Shown here piece by piece: positions 23,271 through 34,375 of a DNA stretch of 64,000 bases. Source of the stretch: Quillaja saponaria (taxonomy: Eukaryota > Streptophyta > Magnoliopsida > Fabales > Quillajaceae). A program made the translations under genes and the position numbers. Positions within the stretch are counted from its first letter, which is position 1; the number at the start of each line of letters is the position of its first letter. The DNA lies in contig CM055611.1 of assembly GCA_029379385.1 (NCBI GenBank), positions 20,282,062-20,346,061 of the forward strand, read 5' to 3'. The notes under the pieces were generated by a model. That model had not been told where the DNA came from. It saw only the letters and a list, made by a program, of their open reading frames with translations, and did not search any database.

Positions 23271-23341
23271 AATGCTCCCAGACTGTAAATTTAAAAAACA
23301 CTAACAAAGCTTTACTTCCATCAGAGTTTTTATTGCATTCA

Positions 23342-24739
23342 ATGGGCGGAGATCTTCACATAGTGATGCTTCCATGGTCAGCCTTTGGCCATATGATACC
23401 ATTCTTCCAGCTTTCCATGGCATTAGCCAAAGCTAAAGTTCATGTCTCCTACATTTCCACTCCAAAAAACATTCAGAGGCTCCCTAAAATTCCTCCAAAT
23501 CTCGCACCTTTTCTAGACCTTGTAGAATTTCCATTACAACCATCCCCTGAAATTGAGCTTTTGCTAGAAGGTGGAGAGGCCACGATAGACATACCCTTTG
23601 AGAAAGCTCAGTACTTAAAGGTAGCATATGATACTCAAATGCAAAACCCAATAAGGGAATTCATAGCCAAGAATTCACCAGATTGGATTCTTACTGATTC
23701 TGCTCCTTATTGGGTGGCAGACATTGCTCAAGAATTGCAGGTAAAGTTAATGGTTTTCTCTGTTTTCACTGCTGCCACTAGTGTATTCTTTGGAGTAGGA
23801 AACCAACTTACTAAGGAAGCCAGAGATAGTTTGACAGTACCACCAAAATGGGTTACATTTCCATCTTTGGTGGCTTTCAAAGAGTTTCAGGAAAAATATG
23901 TATTTGCTGGGTTCTATACAGAAAATGCCTCAGGGATTAGTGACTCTGCAAGGCTTGCTAAGGTTCTTAATTCATGTCAAGCTGTGGCAGTTCGTAGCTG
24001 TAATGAGTTTGAAGGTGAATACTTGACTTTGTTTGAGAAACTGATTGGAAAGCCAGTGATTCCTGTAGGCTTATTGCCTCCAGAAATGCCTGAAAGAAGA
24101 AAAATCAATGATGGGTCATGGGGTAAGATCTTTGACTGGCTTGACAAGCAAAATCCAAAGTCAGTTGTGTTTGTAGGATTTGGTAGTGAGTGTAAGCTGA
24201 GCAAAGATCAAGTTTTTGAAATAGCTTATGGCCTAGAGCTTTCTGGTTTGCCATTTGTATGGGCATTGAGAAAACCCAGTTGGGCTATTGATGAACAAGA
24301 TTGTCTACCTTCAGGATTTGTGGACCGTACGTCTGAGAAAGGGACAGTGTGCATTGGATGGGCACCACAAGTGGAGATTTTGGCACACCCATCTATTGGA
24401 GGTTCTTTGTTTCATGGTGGTTGGGGCTCAGTAATTGAAACTCTGCAATTCGGGCATGCCCTTGTTATACTATCATTTATTGTTGATCAACCATTGAATG
24501 CAAGGCTTTTGGTGGAGAAGGGTCTGGCTATTGAGGTGAAGACAAGTAAAGATGGGTCTTTCACTAGAGATGACATAGCCAAATCTCTTAGACAAGCAAT
24601 GGTGTTGGAGGAAGGACTGCAATTGAGAATCCGTGCAAAAGAAGCTGCTGCACTTTTTGGAGATCAGAAATTGCACCAGGATAACTACATGGCTGCGTTT
24701 GTCAGATTTCTTCAGAACGGAGTAGCAACAAAGATCTAA
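23342..24739 (+). CDS. UDP-glycosyltransferase, UGT91-type, tandem copy A
   Basis: Intact single exon, 465 residues, starting MGGDLHIVM; upstream frame is open but has no ATG. Catalytic-type His17 lies in AFGHM. The two-domain family-1 GT layout is complete, with PSPG box WAPQVEILAHP to DQ. As in the first UGT, HCGWNS has become HGGWGS. In addition, the Pro a few residues before DQ is Ser (ALVILSFIVDQ). Both changes fall in the sugar-donor pocket, so donor preference or activity may differ from standard plant UGTs. It is very similar to the frameshifted copy 2.7 kb downstream and less so to the first UGT. A polyadenylation-type AATAAA lies at 24816-24821. Confidence 0.95.
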   Translation: MGGDLHIVMLPWSAFGHMIPFFQLSMALAKAKVHVSYISTPKNIQRLPKIPPNLAPFLDLVEFPLQPSPEIELLLEGGEATIDIPFEKAQYLKVAYDTQMQNPIREFIAKNSPDWILTDSAPYWVADIAQELQVKLMVFSVFTAATSVFFGVGNQLTKEARDSLTVPPKWVTFPSLVAFKEFQEKYVFAGFYTENASGISDSARLAKVLNSCQAVAVRSCNEFEGEYLTLFEKLIGKPVIPVGLLPPEMPERRKINDGSWGKIFDWLDKQNPKSVVFVGFGSECKLSKDQVFEIAYGLELSGLPFVWALRKPSWAIDEQDCLPSGFVDRTSEKGTVCIGWAPQVEILAHPSIGGSLFHGGWGSVIETLQFGHALVILSFIVDQPLNARLLVEKGLAIEVKTSKDGSFTRDDIAKSLRQAMVLEEGLQLRIRAKEAAALFGDQKLHQDNYMAAFVRFLQNGVATKI

Positions 24740-24871
24740 TTGGCAAAAAAGATGGAAGAGTTTCTAGGTTTGAATTGTAATTTGAAATTGGCCTTCCACT
24801 TTTCTTGATCAAATGAATAAATATTCTTAGTAGTATTATGTGTAACTAGTTGCCATTTTTTTAGTCATTGT

Positions 24872-25075
24872 GGAAAAGTCGGTTGGGCTATTGATGAGCA
24901 AGATTGTTTCCCTTAAGGATTTCTCAACCGAGTGTTTGAGAAAGGGACAGTGGGCGTTGGATGGGCACCACAAGTGGAGAGTTTGGCACACCCATCTATT
25001 GGAGGTTCTTTGTTTCATGGTGGTTTAAGTTCAGTAGTTGAAACTCTGCAATTTGGTCATGCCCTTGCAACACAA
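24872..25075 (+). pseudogene. UGT PSPG-region fragment between the tandem copies
   Basis: This stretch aligns with the intact genes from the SWAIDEQDC block to FGHAL. It carries the sequences for WAPQVE and GGSLFHGG, but a stop replaces a codon before the F(V/L)NR block and the GWGS region is altered to GGLSS. Similarity ends in FGHALAT-like sequence. It starts about 130 bases after the stop of copy A. It is a leftover of an older third unit, without 5' part. Confidence 0.85.
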
Positions 25076-25872
25076 CCCTGTGTTATTGTTGGAGTTTGAT
25101 CCTTGAAAATTAATTAAGGAAAGAGCGGGTCCCAAATCGTGGGAAGTTATGTTGTTTTTTTTGTTATTGAGAGGGCCAATTTATTTATTTGGATAATCAT
25201 GAGTAGAGTTCATCAATCATTGAGTGTGGGCATAATAAAATGACTTATTATTCGTGAGTTCAATTCTGATATCATGGTAGCGTCTTATTCTTTAAAATTA
25301 ATTAATTGGTGATAAAAAGAAAGACTTATTTACGTATAAAAATATAAAATCTTTTAATTTAGGACAGTTATATTATAATTAATTAATTCTGAATTTTGTA
25401 ATATTGAGCCTATCCAATGGTAATAAAATGATTTTAATATTACATTTTTATGTTTATATGTGATAAAATTTAAATTATTTTATTTTATGTTCTTAATTAT
25501 ATTAGATAATACTGTTAAGTAATATGATATTCATATATTTATTATTAAAATATATTATTTAATAATATAGCATGCATAAAAATATTTTATTAATAATCAA
25601 ATAATATTAAAATATTAAAATAACTTATTTAATACTTTTAAGAATAATTATATATCTAAACTAACTTTTGCAACCTACTTACCAATACACACATTTAATT
25701 TATTTGTAATATATATCATACACATATTTAGTTTATGATGAATCAAACTTTTACAACCTAACTAGTCACTAATTTAACTTTTATAAGCTGCATACCAAAC
25801 GGGCTAGAGTCTGACCACTACTTCTCGTTCACCCAACAATTCTCCCTGTCTACATACCATCAACCTTTCTTT
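25076..25872. other. AT-rich spacer within the UGT tandem array
   Basis: No gene or element recognised; strongly AT-rich at 25320-25800. Confidence 0.5.
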
Positions 25873-25993
25873 TTGAGAGGAATGGTTGTTGCCGAATGCA
25901 GAGAGAATGGTGGGTAATGAATTCATTTGAGCCATTTAATTGTCATCATTGATGTGACCCACATGACACATTAATTTTTTGTTTTCCTCCTCC

Positions 25994-26000
25994 TATAAGT
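25994..26000 (+). promoter_or_regulatory. Probable TATA box of UGT tandem copy B
   Basis: TATAAGT 74 bases before the start codon, in the same context as in copy A (GCTCC.AGA.T.TAAATTT follows in both). Confidence 0.55.
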
Positions 26001-26073
26001 GCCTGCTCCAAGATTCTAAATTTGGAACTCAATTCGACAACACATCATTTTCGTTGAGTTTTTGTTGCATTCA

Positions 26074-27472
26074 ATGGATGGAGATCTTCACGTAGTGATG
26101 CTTCCATGGTCAGCCTTTGGCCATATGATACCATTCTTCCAGCTTTCCATGGCATTAGCCAAAGCTAAAGTTCATGTCTCCTACATTTCCACTCCAAAAA
26201 ACATTCAGAGGCTCCCTAAAATTCCTCCAAATCTTGCACCTTTTCTAGACCTTGTAGAATTTCCATTACAACCATCCCCTGAAATTGAGCTTTTGCTAGA
26301 AGGTGGCGAAGCCACGATAGACATACCCTTTGAGAAAGCTCAGTACTTAAAGGTAGCATATGATACTCAAATGCGAAAACCCAATAAGAGAATTCATAGC
26401 CAAGAATTCACCAGATTGGATTCTTACTGATTCTGCTCCTTATTGGGTGGCAGACATTGCTCAAGAATTGCAGGTAAAGTTAATGGTTTTCTCTGTTTTC
26501 ACTGCTGCCACTAGTGTATTCTTTGGAGTAGGAAACCAACTTAGAAAGGAAGCCAGAGAAAGTTTGACAGTACCACCAAAATGGGTTACATTTCCATCTC
26601 TCGTGGCTTTCAAAGAGTTTCAGGAAAAATATGTATTTGCTGGGTTCTATACAGAAAATGCCTCAGGGATTAGTGACTCTGCAAGGCTTGCTAAGGTTCT
26701 TAATTCATGTCAAGCTGTGGCAGTTCGTAGCTGTAATGAGTTTGAAGGTGAATACTTGACTTTGTTTGAGAAACTGATTGGAAAGCCAGTGATTCCTGTA
26801 GGCTTATTGCCTCCAGAAATGCCTGAAAGAAGAAAAATCAAAGATGGGTCATGGGGTAAGATCTTTGAATGGCTTGACAAGCAAAATCCAAAGTCAGTTG
26901 TGTTTGTAGGATTTGGTAGTGAGTGTAAGCTGAGCAAAGATCAAGTTTTTGAAATAGCTTATGGCCTAGAGCTTTCTGGTTTGCCATTTGTATGGGCATT
27001 GAGAAAACCCAGTTGGGCTATTGATGAACAAGATTGTCTACCTTCAGGATTTGTGGACCGTACGTCTGAGAAAGGGACAGTGTGCATTGGATGGGCACCA
27101 CAAGTGGAGATTTTGGCACACCCATCAATTGGAGGTTCTTTGTTTCATGGTGGTTGGGGCTCAGTAATTGAAACTCTGCAATTTGGGCATGCCCTCGTTA
27201 TACTATCATTTATTGTTGATCAACCATTGAATGCAAGGCTTTTGGTGGAGAAGGGTCTGGCTATTGAGGTGAAGACAAGTAAAGATGGGTCTTTCACTAG
27301 AGATGACATAGCCAAATCTCTTAGACAAGCAATGGTGTTGGAGGAAGGACTGCAATTGAGAATCCGTGCAAAAGAAGCTGCTGCACTTTTTGGAGATCAG
27401 AAATTGCACCAGGACAACTACATGGCCGCGTTTGTCAGATTTCTTAAGAACGGAGTAGCAACAAAGATCTAA
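26074..27472 (+). pseudogene. UGT91-type tandem copy B, broken by one inserted base
   Basis: Near-identical to copy A over the whole coding region; I count about eight amino-acid differences outside the break. At 26375 an extra G follows ATGC before AAAACCC, shifting the frame about 100 codons in, so the first frame stops at 26430 while the rest of the protein is open to 27472 in another frame. The PSPG box and all other blocks are preserved, including HGGWGS. As given, only an N-terminal stub would be made; a shorter product starting internally would lack the catalytic-type His. Either a young pseudogene or a sequence error. Confidence 0.9.
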
Positions 27473-30400
27473 TTGCCAAATATGATAAAATGGTTTCTAC
27501 GGTTTGAACTATAATTTGAAATTGGTCCTTCACTATTCCTGACCAATTGAAAAAATATTCTTTGTGGTGTTATGTGTAACATTATGTTTATATTTATTCA
27601 ATAAAGATAAAATGAATTGAAATATCTCTTCTAATATCATATTTTTCGATCTATATATGGTAATTTGTAATTATCAATTTATCACACAATTCAATAAAGT
27701 CAAAAGCAGTATTTGAGCAGTTGTAGGGTTCACCATCCTTCCAACATCTTCAATCAATTGGTCATGGCATTGACTTGAATGGTGGGGCCTACGTGATAAA
27801 GAAAGTGTGACCCACATCCCACATGCATATGTTGTAAAACTTCAATATTGTATGGACCTTAATATCTCTACGTGGGATCTCATACTTAACTTTCTTGGTT
27901 GGACCGGACCGTAAGGCCGTGGATACCAGAGGTTCCAACCTTGTGTACTCCAACTTGAGTATCATTATTGATGGCATCTTAAATGAAATAATAAATAAAT
28001 GACCATTTTGACAAGTTAACTTTTCATTATATTAACTTTTATTACTCCACCGCACAGGAACCGAAGATAAAGGTTTATCAAAAAGTAGATTTACCCTCAA
28101 TAATATCATCAAAAAATTCGAACTCTTAGACTCTTTTGAGTGTTTTTTTACTACTATTTTGATTATTAGATTAACTCGTTACTATTAAGTTTTATTTTTC
28201 TTACAAAATTTAAACATGTATTAAATATTATTACACATAACCTTTTTATTCAAAAATCCAATAGCACCAATAAAGAAAAAAATATTAGTAAAAGTTAATT
28301 CAACAATTGTGTTAGTAATATTATATTCACACAAACTAAAATTTTTTATTTTTTATTTTTTAGAAATTTTAAAGTAAAAACTAAATAAAAGAATTGATTT
28401 TCTTTGAAAATAAGTGTGAATCATCTATATGTAAATTACACATAAATATTACTACTTATGTTTAATTTTTAAGTGATTAATTATTTACACTTTATGCATA
28501 ATTTTTTTCTATTAAATTTCTAATATAAAAAAAAATACAAAGTACACATAATTCATCTGTGTTTTGATATTTGTAGATGTAAAAGTAATATTTAAAATTT
28601 CATTAGACAAAGTGAATAAATATCAAATCACATATAAATTAAGTATATTTTTTTCAAAATAAAAACAACAATCTCACCATAAAAATTTATCAATCTCTTT
28701 TAATTTCAAGAAATTAAAGCTCATGTTTTTATACCAAAAAAAAAAAAAAAAAAAACTAATTAAAGCTCATATGTTCAACTAGTGCAAGTAAATTACCCAA
28801 GATCTAGTCCCTATTAAGTCCATGAAGGCTGAAGAAACATGACCTATAACCAAGTCCATGGAGGCCCAGTTTTCAAATGGGTCCAATTGGAATCCTACTA
28901 ACAAAAAAAGAGAGTATAAAACAAAGAGTAGTTTAATATTAACAAGTATGGTCTCTATATTCTGAAAATAGATTATAATTCTATGTGAAGTGTGCACTAA
29001 AATTCTCTCATCTTTTTATATTTGTACAAGATTCGTGCACAAAATAAAAATATATTAATTATTTAAGAGAAATTTTCTTCTTCCCATATATCATGTGTCT
29101 TTGATATTTCTCTTCACTTGTCCCATTAGAAAACTTTTTATACTAATTAAACAAGAAACTTCTATATGCAATACTAATTTGTGTCACTTTTTTCTGACAT
29201 TAATTAATACAGAAATCACTTATACATATATATGACCAATAAATTCTATATAGATATGAGAGGTAAGGGATACAATTGTGTTACTTGGTAGATCATATGA
29301 TTAGATTCTTAGACTAATTATTGCATGCTCCAAATGGATAAAGGAATTATTTTGGTTCCACTAGCTAGCCACCAAGTTTTATTATGTTTTTAGGCTTAAT
29401 TATTATTTTGTCCCTAAAAATTATATTTATATTTTTTAATTTTGGTCATTGAGAAGTTAATTTTTCTAATCTAAGTCTTTTAAATTTTAATTATTTCTAT
29501 TTTGATTCTCCGAGATTTAATTTTTTTTAAATCAAATTATTAGTCAATCCAAAAGTTTATATTTTGTAAGTTATTACTTAGAAGCAAGTATGGTATATAA
29601 ATTTTACACCTTTATTTTTGAATAATTAAATATGATTTTTTTCATTATAAAATTAAATTTTTATTGCATTATTAATATAAGATGCTTTCGTCATTTGCAT
29701 TGGCAGTTAAAATTATAAAATATACGTATAAAAGTGAAATCAATATTTTATTTTGTCACCCAACTTTTAAAAGTTTTGTAATTATATGAAGATGACTAGA
29801 TGAGGGTAGCCACTACTTACAAGCCCGTGGCCATTCGAAAGAATCTGTGCGCGCCCGTGAAGAGTGAAGACATGTAAGTGGGTCGGCAATAGTGGGGTTT
29901 GGCGTGAATGAAGGGCTCACGAGATTGGATTATCAATAGATGAGGGAACTCCAAGAAAGTGAAAGCTTGTGGGAGTGGGACCCATTTAACTACTTTCCTA
30001 CTGAATTGCTTTAGGAACATGAGTAGCCACAAAATCAACCATAGTAGTTGGATGTTTACTAATCTTGAGTCATGAGTTTCAAACTTCACTATTATCATAC
30101 CGAAATAAATAAACTTATCACAGAATCAACTCGTTGTTGACTCTAACATTTTTATCTTAATTAAAACTTGTGCGGGTAAGTATACGGGAACACATACATC
30201 TCTATCAAACTTTAGGTAAACAACATGTGTAAACTATAGAGAATATGGAAAATTGCATTCTAAACATGAAAAAACATTGACAATTGAACTCGTGGCAATG
30301 GGAGTATGGAACGGCAAAGATGACAAATTAAATCATAGGACGGTAAGAATTGAATGGAAAAGTGTTATTGTTCAAATCAAATACCTAATTTTCTATGTTC

Positions 30401-31590
30401 TCATATCAAGGTATGAAGCCAATTATATTGTCATACAATCCCAAAGATCTGAATTAACAAAAATTCTTTGAAAGTTTAAGTATTTCAAACTTAATTCTTT
30501 AGTCTTGCTAACATGTTTTAAATAACCGAACACGATTATATTAATCGATTATTAGTTTAATTAATAAATATAATTTGTTATTTTAAAAGGGTTTATTCCT
30601 AAAATTTTACTTAGTAAACTCAGTTAGTTAGATTTTTATTGTAACTCAATCCATTCATCATATATAGATTATTCTTAGTCATGTACACTCTACAAGTTTC
30701 CTTAAAGGCAGTCTTCTCACTGAAATGTCACAGGGCAATTGCATATACTACTTGTTGAATTAACTAATTTTTTGATTTTATAAGAAATTAATTAATAAGT
30801 TCCTGAATGGTCGGGACAGCAGGTGACCTAGACCACCCAAGGTGCTAAGTAGAATTATGCCATGTATTGTATACCAAAGCATCTTGAATTAGTGCTAAGG
30901 CTCGTTTAAACTAAAGTAACTACTAGTGTAGATATTTTATTGTCCATACTCAATTCTTTGCTTTACGCAGAATCTAAAGAAAAATATACTAGTTTGTGAA
31001 TTATGGCACTCAATCAGTCATGAATTTGAAGTTGAATGATGTCATTACACAATACCCCCCACTTAACAAAATCTTGCCAAAGGAAACTAACACTTTCCTC
31101 AGTTTAACTTTCGGGCATGTCATGCCTATCATATCTTATCCTTTCTTTCACATGAGCATAGTTTATGCTTCTTTCACATGAGCAATAATTTTATGTCCAT
31201 TTTGGTGATAGATCATTTTGTTCTTACAAGTCAATCCTTTATGGCCCAAATAACTCAATTTTCTTCCATGGAACTATTTGTGTCGATGGATTGATTCAAA
31301 TCCAAAACCTGAGATAATGGGTATAATTCAAACTAAAAAAATCAATTTACTTAGATAGTTTTTAAAGTATTATTTTGTGTACGGGAATTCTCTCATAAGA
31401 ATGATGTGGGCCTTAGAGATTTATGTTTTCGAATTTCGAATTTATTATCTATTAAGTAATATATTAACTCTTTAAAATGTCAAATTCAAGAAAGTTGAGT
31501 TGAAATCTTAGACAACAATTGGTCTAAAATAAAGCTTAATTACAAAATAAAATAATAATATAGGCACTCATGGACACAACTAAACTTTAT
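27473..31590. other. Gene-free interval between the UGT cluster and the GH28 gene
   Basis: About 4 kb of AT-rich DNA. Reading frames are short and without recognisable motifs. The stretch 29395-29560 (GGCTTAATTATTATTTTGTCC and onward) resembles the ends of common plant non-autonomous DNA transposons, but I could not find a matching second end. Confidence 0.5.
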
Positions 31591-31591
31591 C

Positions 31592-31598
31592 TATAAAT
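31592..31598 (+). promoter_or_regulatory. Probable TATA box of the GH28 gene
   Basis: TATAAATA-type sequence followed by a pyrimidine-rich leader. Confidence 0.5.
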
Positions 31599-31873
31599 AC
31601 TCTATTTTGTCTCTACAAGTCTACAACAATCCACCACACCTAAAACAAATTCCAAACACCCTTTTCCCCATTATGGAGTTTACTGTCCAAGACTCACATG
31701 AGAGCACAAGTATGATTCCCTTTCTATGTTTTCCTTTCTGTCCAAATTCTTTCCAAACAAAACAAGGCATTTTGGTTCATTTTTTTCATAGATATATCTT
31801 TAGTTTCAGCAAGAAATTCTCAACCAAGATTACAAACCCACCTATACCCATAATTTCTAGCAAAATTCCACTA

Positions 31874-34375
31874 ATGGGTATTCTGATTTTGCAGGTGACT
31901 AAAGTAATTTCTGTTCTGTTTTTGGTGGCATTGCTGAGTATAAGAGGAGCTGAGAGTAGGAAATCAAGAAAGCCAAAGCCAGAGACATTGACTTATTCCT
32001 TTGAGTATACTGCTATAAATTGCAGAGCTCACAGTGCTTCATTGACTGATTACGGTGGTGTTGGTGATGGAACAACATCAAACACAAAGGCATTTAAGAC
32101 TGCAATTAGCAACTTGAGTCAGTATGCATCTAATGGAGGTGCTCAGCTTTATGTTCCTGCTGGAAAATGGCTTACTGGGAGTTTCAGCCTCATTAGCCAC
32201 TTCACTCTCTTTCTTCACAAAGATGCTGTTCTGCTTGCTTCGCAGGTTTCACTTTCTTTTCCTTTCCTTCTATTACAACTAATTAATCACACTTTTATGA
32301 CATTTTAAGAACTTAAGGGAAACAGACTTTGTAGCCCCAAACACTATTTCCAAACAGAATCTTATTTAATTCTGGGTTGTAATTTTTCTGTATGGCAATT
32401 TTGCTTGTCCAAACACCAATTCTGCTATTTTATGACACATTCTGTTTCTTTGTGTATGTTATTTTGTTTTGTGTGCGAAGCGTACAAAAATATTCTGAAG
32501 AATTCTTTTTATTGTTTTTTATGCTTGCTCTGTTTTTCATTGAAATTATCAAATTGGTTTAGGATATGACTGAGTGGCCTGTCATCAAGCCCTTGCCATC
32601 ATATGGTAGAGGAAGAGATGCAGCAGCAGGAAGGTACACCAGTCTCATATTTGGGACAAACCTCACTGATGTTACAATTACAGGTAACTCCAAAAAGAAA
32701 AGCCTCTATAATATTTCTTTGTTAATTTTAAAATATTCTATTTGGTTTGGCTAGTGCACTTTTGTCTTTGATTAAAAAAAGAAAAGAAAAAAGAATATTT
32801 TCTTGGTCTTGAATCTTGATACATACAAAAATATGTACTCATGGCTACAAAATTACACGAGACAAGACAATTTAGAGAGAACTTATATTTTATTCTTTGA
32901 ATTTAGAATAAATCTTTCTCGTGTTCCTATAAAATAGGAGAAAATTCAAATCCGTAAAAAGAAAAATGAATTCAAAATGAATATATATATTTTTATTTAA
33001 TTTTACAGCTCTTGTGCACGAATGAAAAACCTAAACATATTGTCTTCTTTCTACTATAGTTATCTTTAGTTTTGTTATAAATGGTTCAATCTAACATCAT
33101 ATAATCAACATTAGGGGAGAATGGTACCATAGATGGTCAAGGAGCATTTTGGTGGCAGAATTTTCACAGGGGCAAGTTGAAGTACACCAGACCATACCTG
33201 ATTGAAATCATGTTTTCAGAGAATGTTCAGATTTCAAGTCTGACCCTCCTAAATTCGCCAAATTGGAATATACATCCTGTTTATAGCAGGTAATACTAAA
33301 CCTACTTCCAATCAAATTTCACCACGTATTAGTATTTCCCATTGGAACCTTTAATTTCTCTTTTTTTTTTTTTTTAGATTATATAATAAAGTTGTCGAAA
33401 ATTTGCAGCAATATTGTGGTGCAAGGCATCACCATCATCGCTCCTATTACCTCTCCAAACACAGATGGCATCAACCCAGGTCAATATTTTCAAATACCCA
33501 TCATAACGTTTTTATAGTATATGATATGATGCTCGAACAATGTACTTGTAACGTATCTGTTGAGGTTCTCATTGATTATATATTAAATTAGTCCATGTTA
33601 GAGCAATGACACTCGGGATATTGTACAAATACTAAAATGACCCTTTTATGTTTGTGGGTTTTTCAGATTCTTGCACAAATACTAAAATTGAAGATTGTTA
33701 CATAGTATCTGGGGATGATTGTGTAGCAGTTAAAAGTGGTTGGGATGAGTATGGGATAGCATTTGGTTGGCCAACAAAACACCTAATAGTCAGACGGCTC
33801 ACATGCATTTCCCCATACAGTGCTGTGATTGCATTGGGAAGTGAAATGTCAGGTGGGATCCAAGATGTTAGAGCTGAAGACATCACAGCCATCCAGTACA
33901 GAATCTGGGGTCCGGATCAAAACAGCCATAGGAAGAGGAGGATTTGTGAAAGACATATATGTGAAAGGAATGACAATGCATACCATGAAATGGGTCTTTA
34001 AAATGAATGGTGACTATGGATCACATGCTGATAAAAAGTATGACCCAAAAGCCTTGCCTGTGATTTCAGGGATAAACTATAGGGATATGGTGGCTGAAAA
34101 TGTAACAGTGGCAGCTAGGTTAGAAGGAATTGCCGGTGATCCATTTACCGGTATTTGCATTTCCAATGTGACAATCGGTATGGCAGCTAAGGCGAAGAAG
34201 CAACCAGTGGACTTGCACCGATATTGAAGGGATCACAAGCGGGGTGACACCACCACCGTGTGCTTTGTTACCTGATCAAGGGCCTCAAAAAATTAGGGCT
34301 TGTGATTTTCCAACAGATAGTTTACCCATTGATTTGGTTAAGTTTCAGAAATGTTATGGAAAGCTTTCCCATTGA
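31874..34375 (+). pseudogene. GH28 polygalacturonase-like gene with two single-base insertions
   Basis: Exons 31874-32245, 32563-32683, 33115-33289, 33409-33479, 33667-34375, all with good GT..AG sites and matching phases; about 481 residues if frame were kept. The N-terminus (MGILILQVTK, then VISVLFLVALLSI) is a secretory signal, so a wall enzyme acting on pectin is expected. GH28 signatures seen are NTDGI, GDDC and RIKT, in the plant 'probable polygalacturonase' clade where the GHG histidine motif is replaced (SPYSAVIALGSEMSGG). Two breaks: an extra base at about 33896, just before the TESGVRIKT block, and one at about 34207, just before WTCTDIEG. Each moves the frame by one. The last frame then runs cleanly to the stop at 34373-34375. 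An upstream in-frame ATG at 31674 is possible but gives no signal peptide at the N-terminus. Confidence 0.85.

Larger units (their letters stand above)
22606..23273. repeat. Inverted repeat around the upstream region of the third UGT gene
   Basis: Arms of about 90 bp: 22606-22700 and 23182-23273. Each contains a CGGCCG core: AGTGTCGGCCGATGACA on the left, TGTCACCGGCCGACACT on the right. Each also carries AGCAGGAATTCTA or its complement, and the TATAAG-containing promoter end lies within the right arm. The loop (about 480 bp) includes a block conserved with the promoter of the duplicate UGT gene. It may be a foldback transposon or an inverted promoter duplication. Confidence 0.75.

Noticed and set aside
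23977..24204. Repeated minus-strand open frames inside the UGT genes
   Set aside because: Antisense shadows that recur only because the sense sequences are duplicated.
29817..30098. 93-codon minus-strand open frame
   Set aside because: No recognisable motif, no gene-like context or splice partners, and the composition looks like ordinary intergenic DNA.
31674..31873. Earlier in-frame ATG for the GH28 gene
   Set aside because: It would bury the signal peptide about 67 residues inside the protein; the upstream stretch looks like leader sequence. Not fully excluded.
33648..34227. GH28 C-terminal frames as two separate overlapping genes
   Set aside because: They are consecutive parts of one conserved domain separated by a one-base shift.
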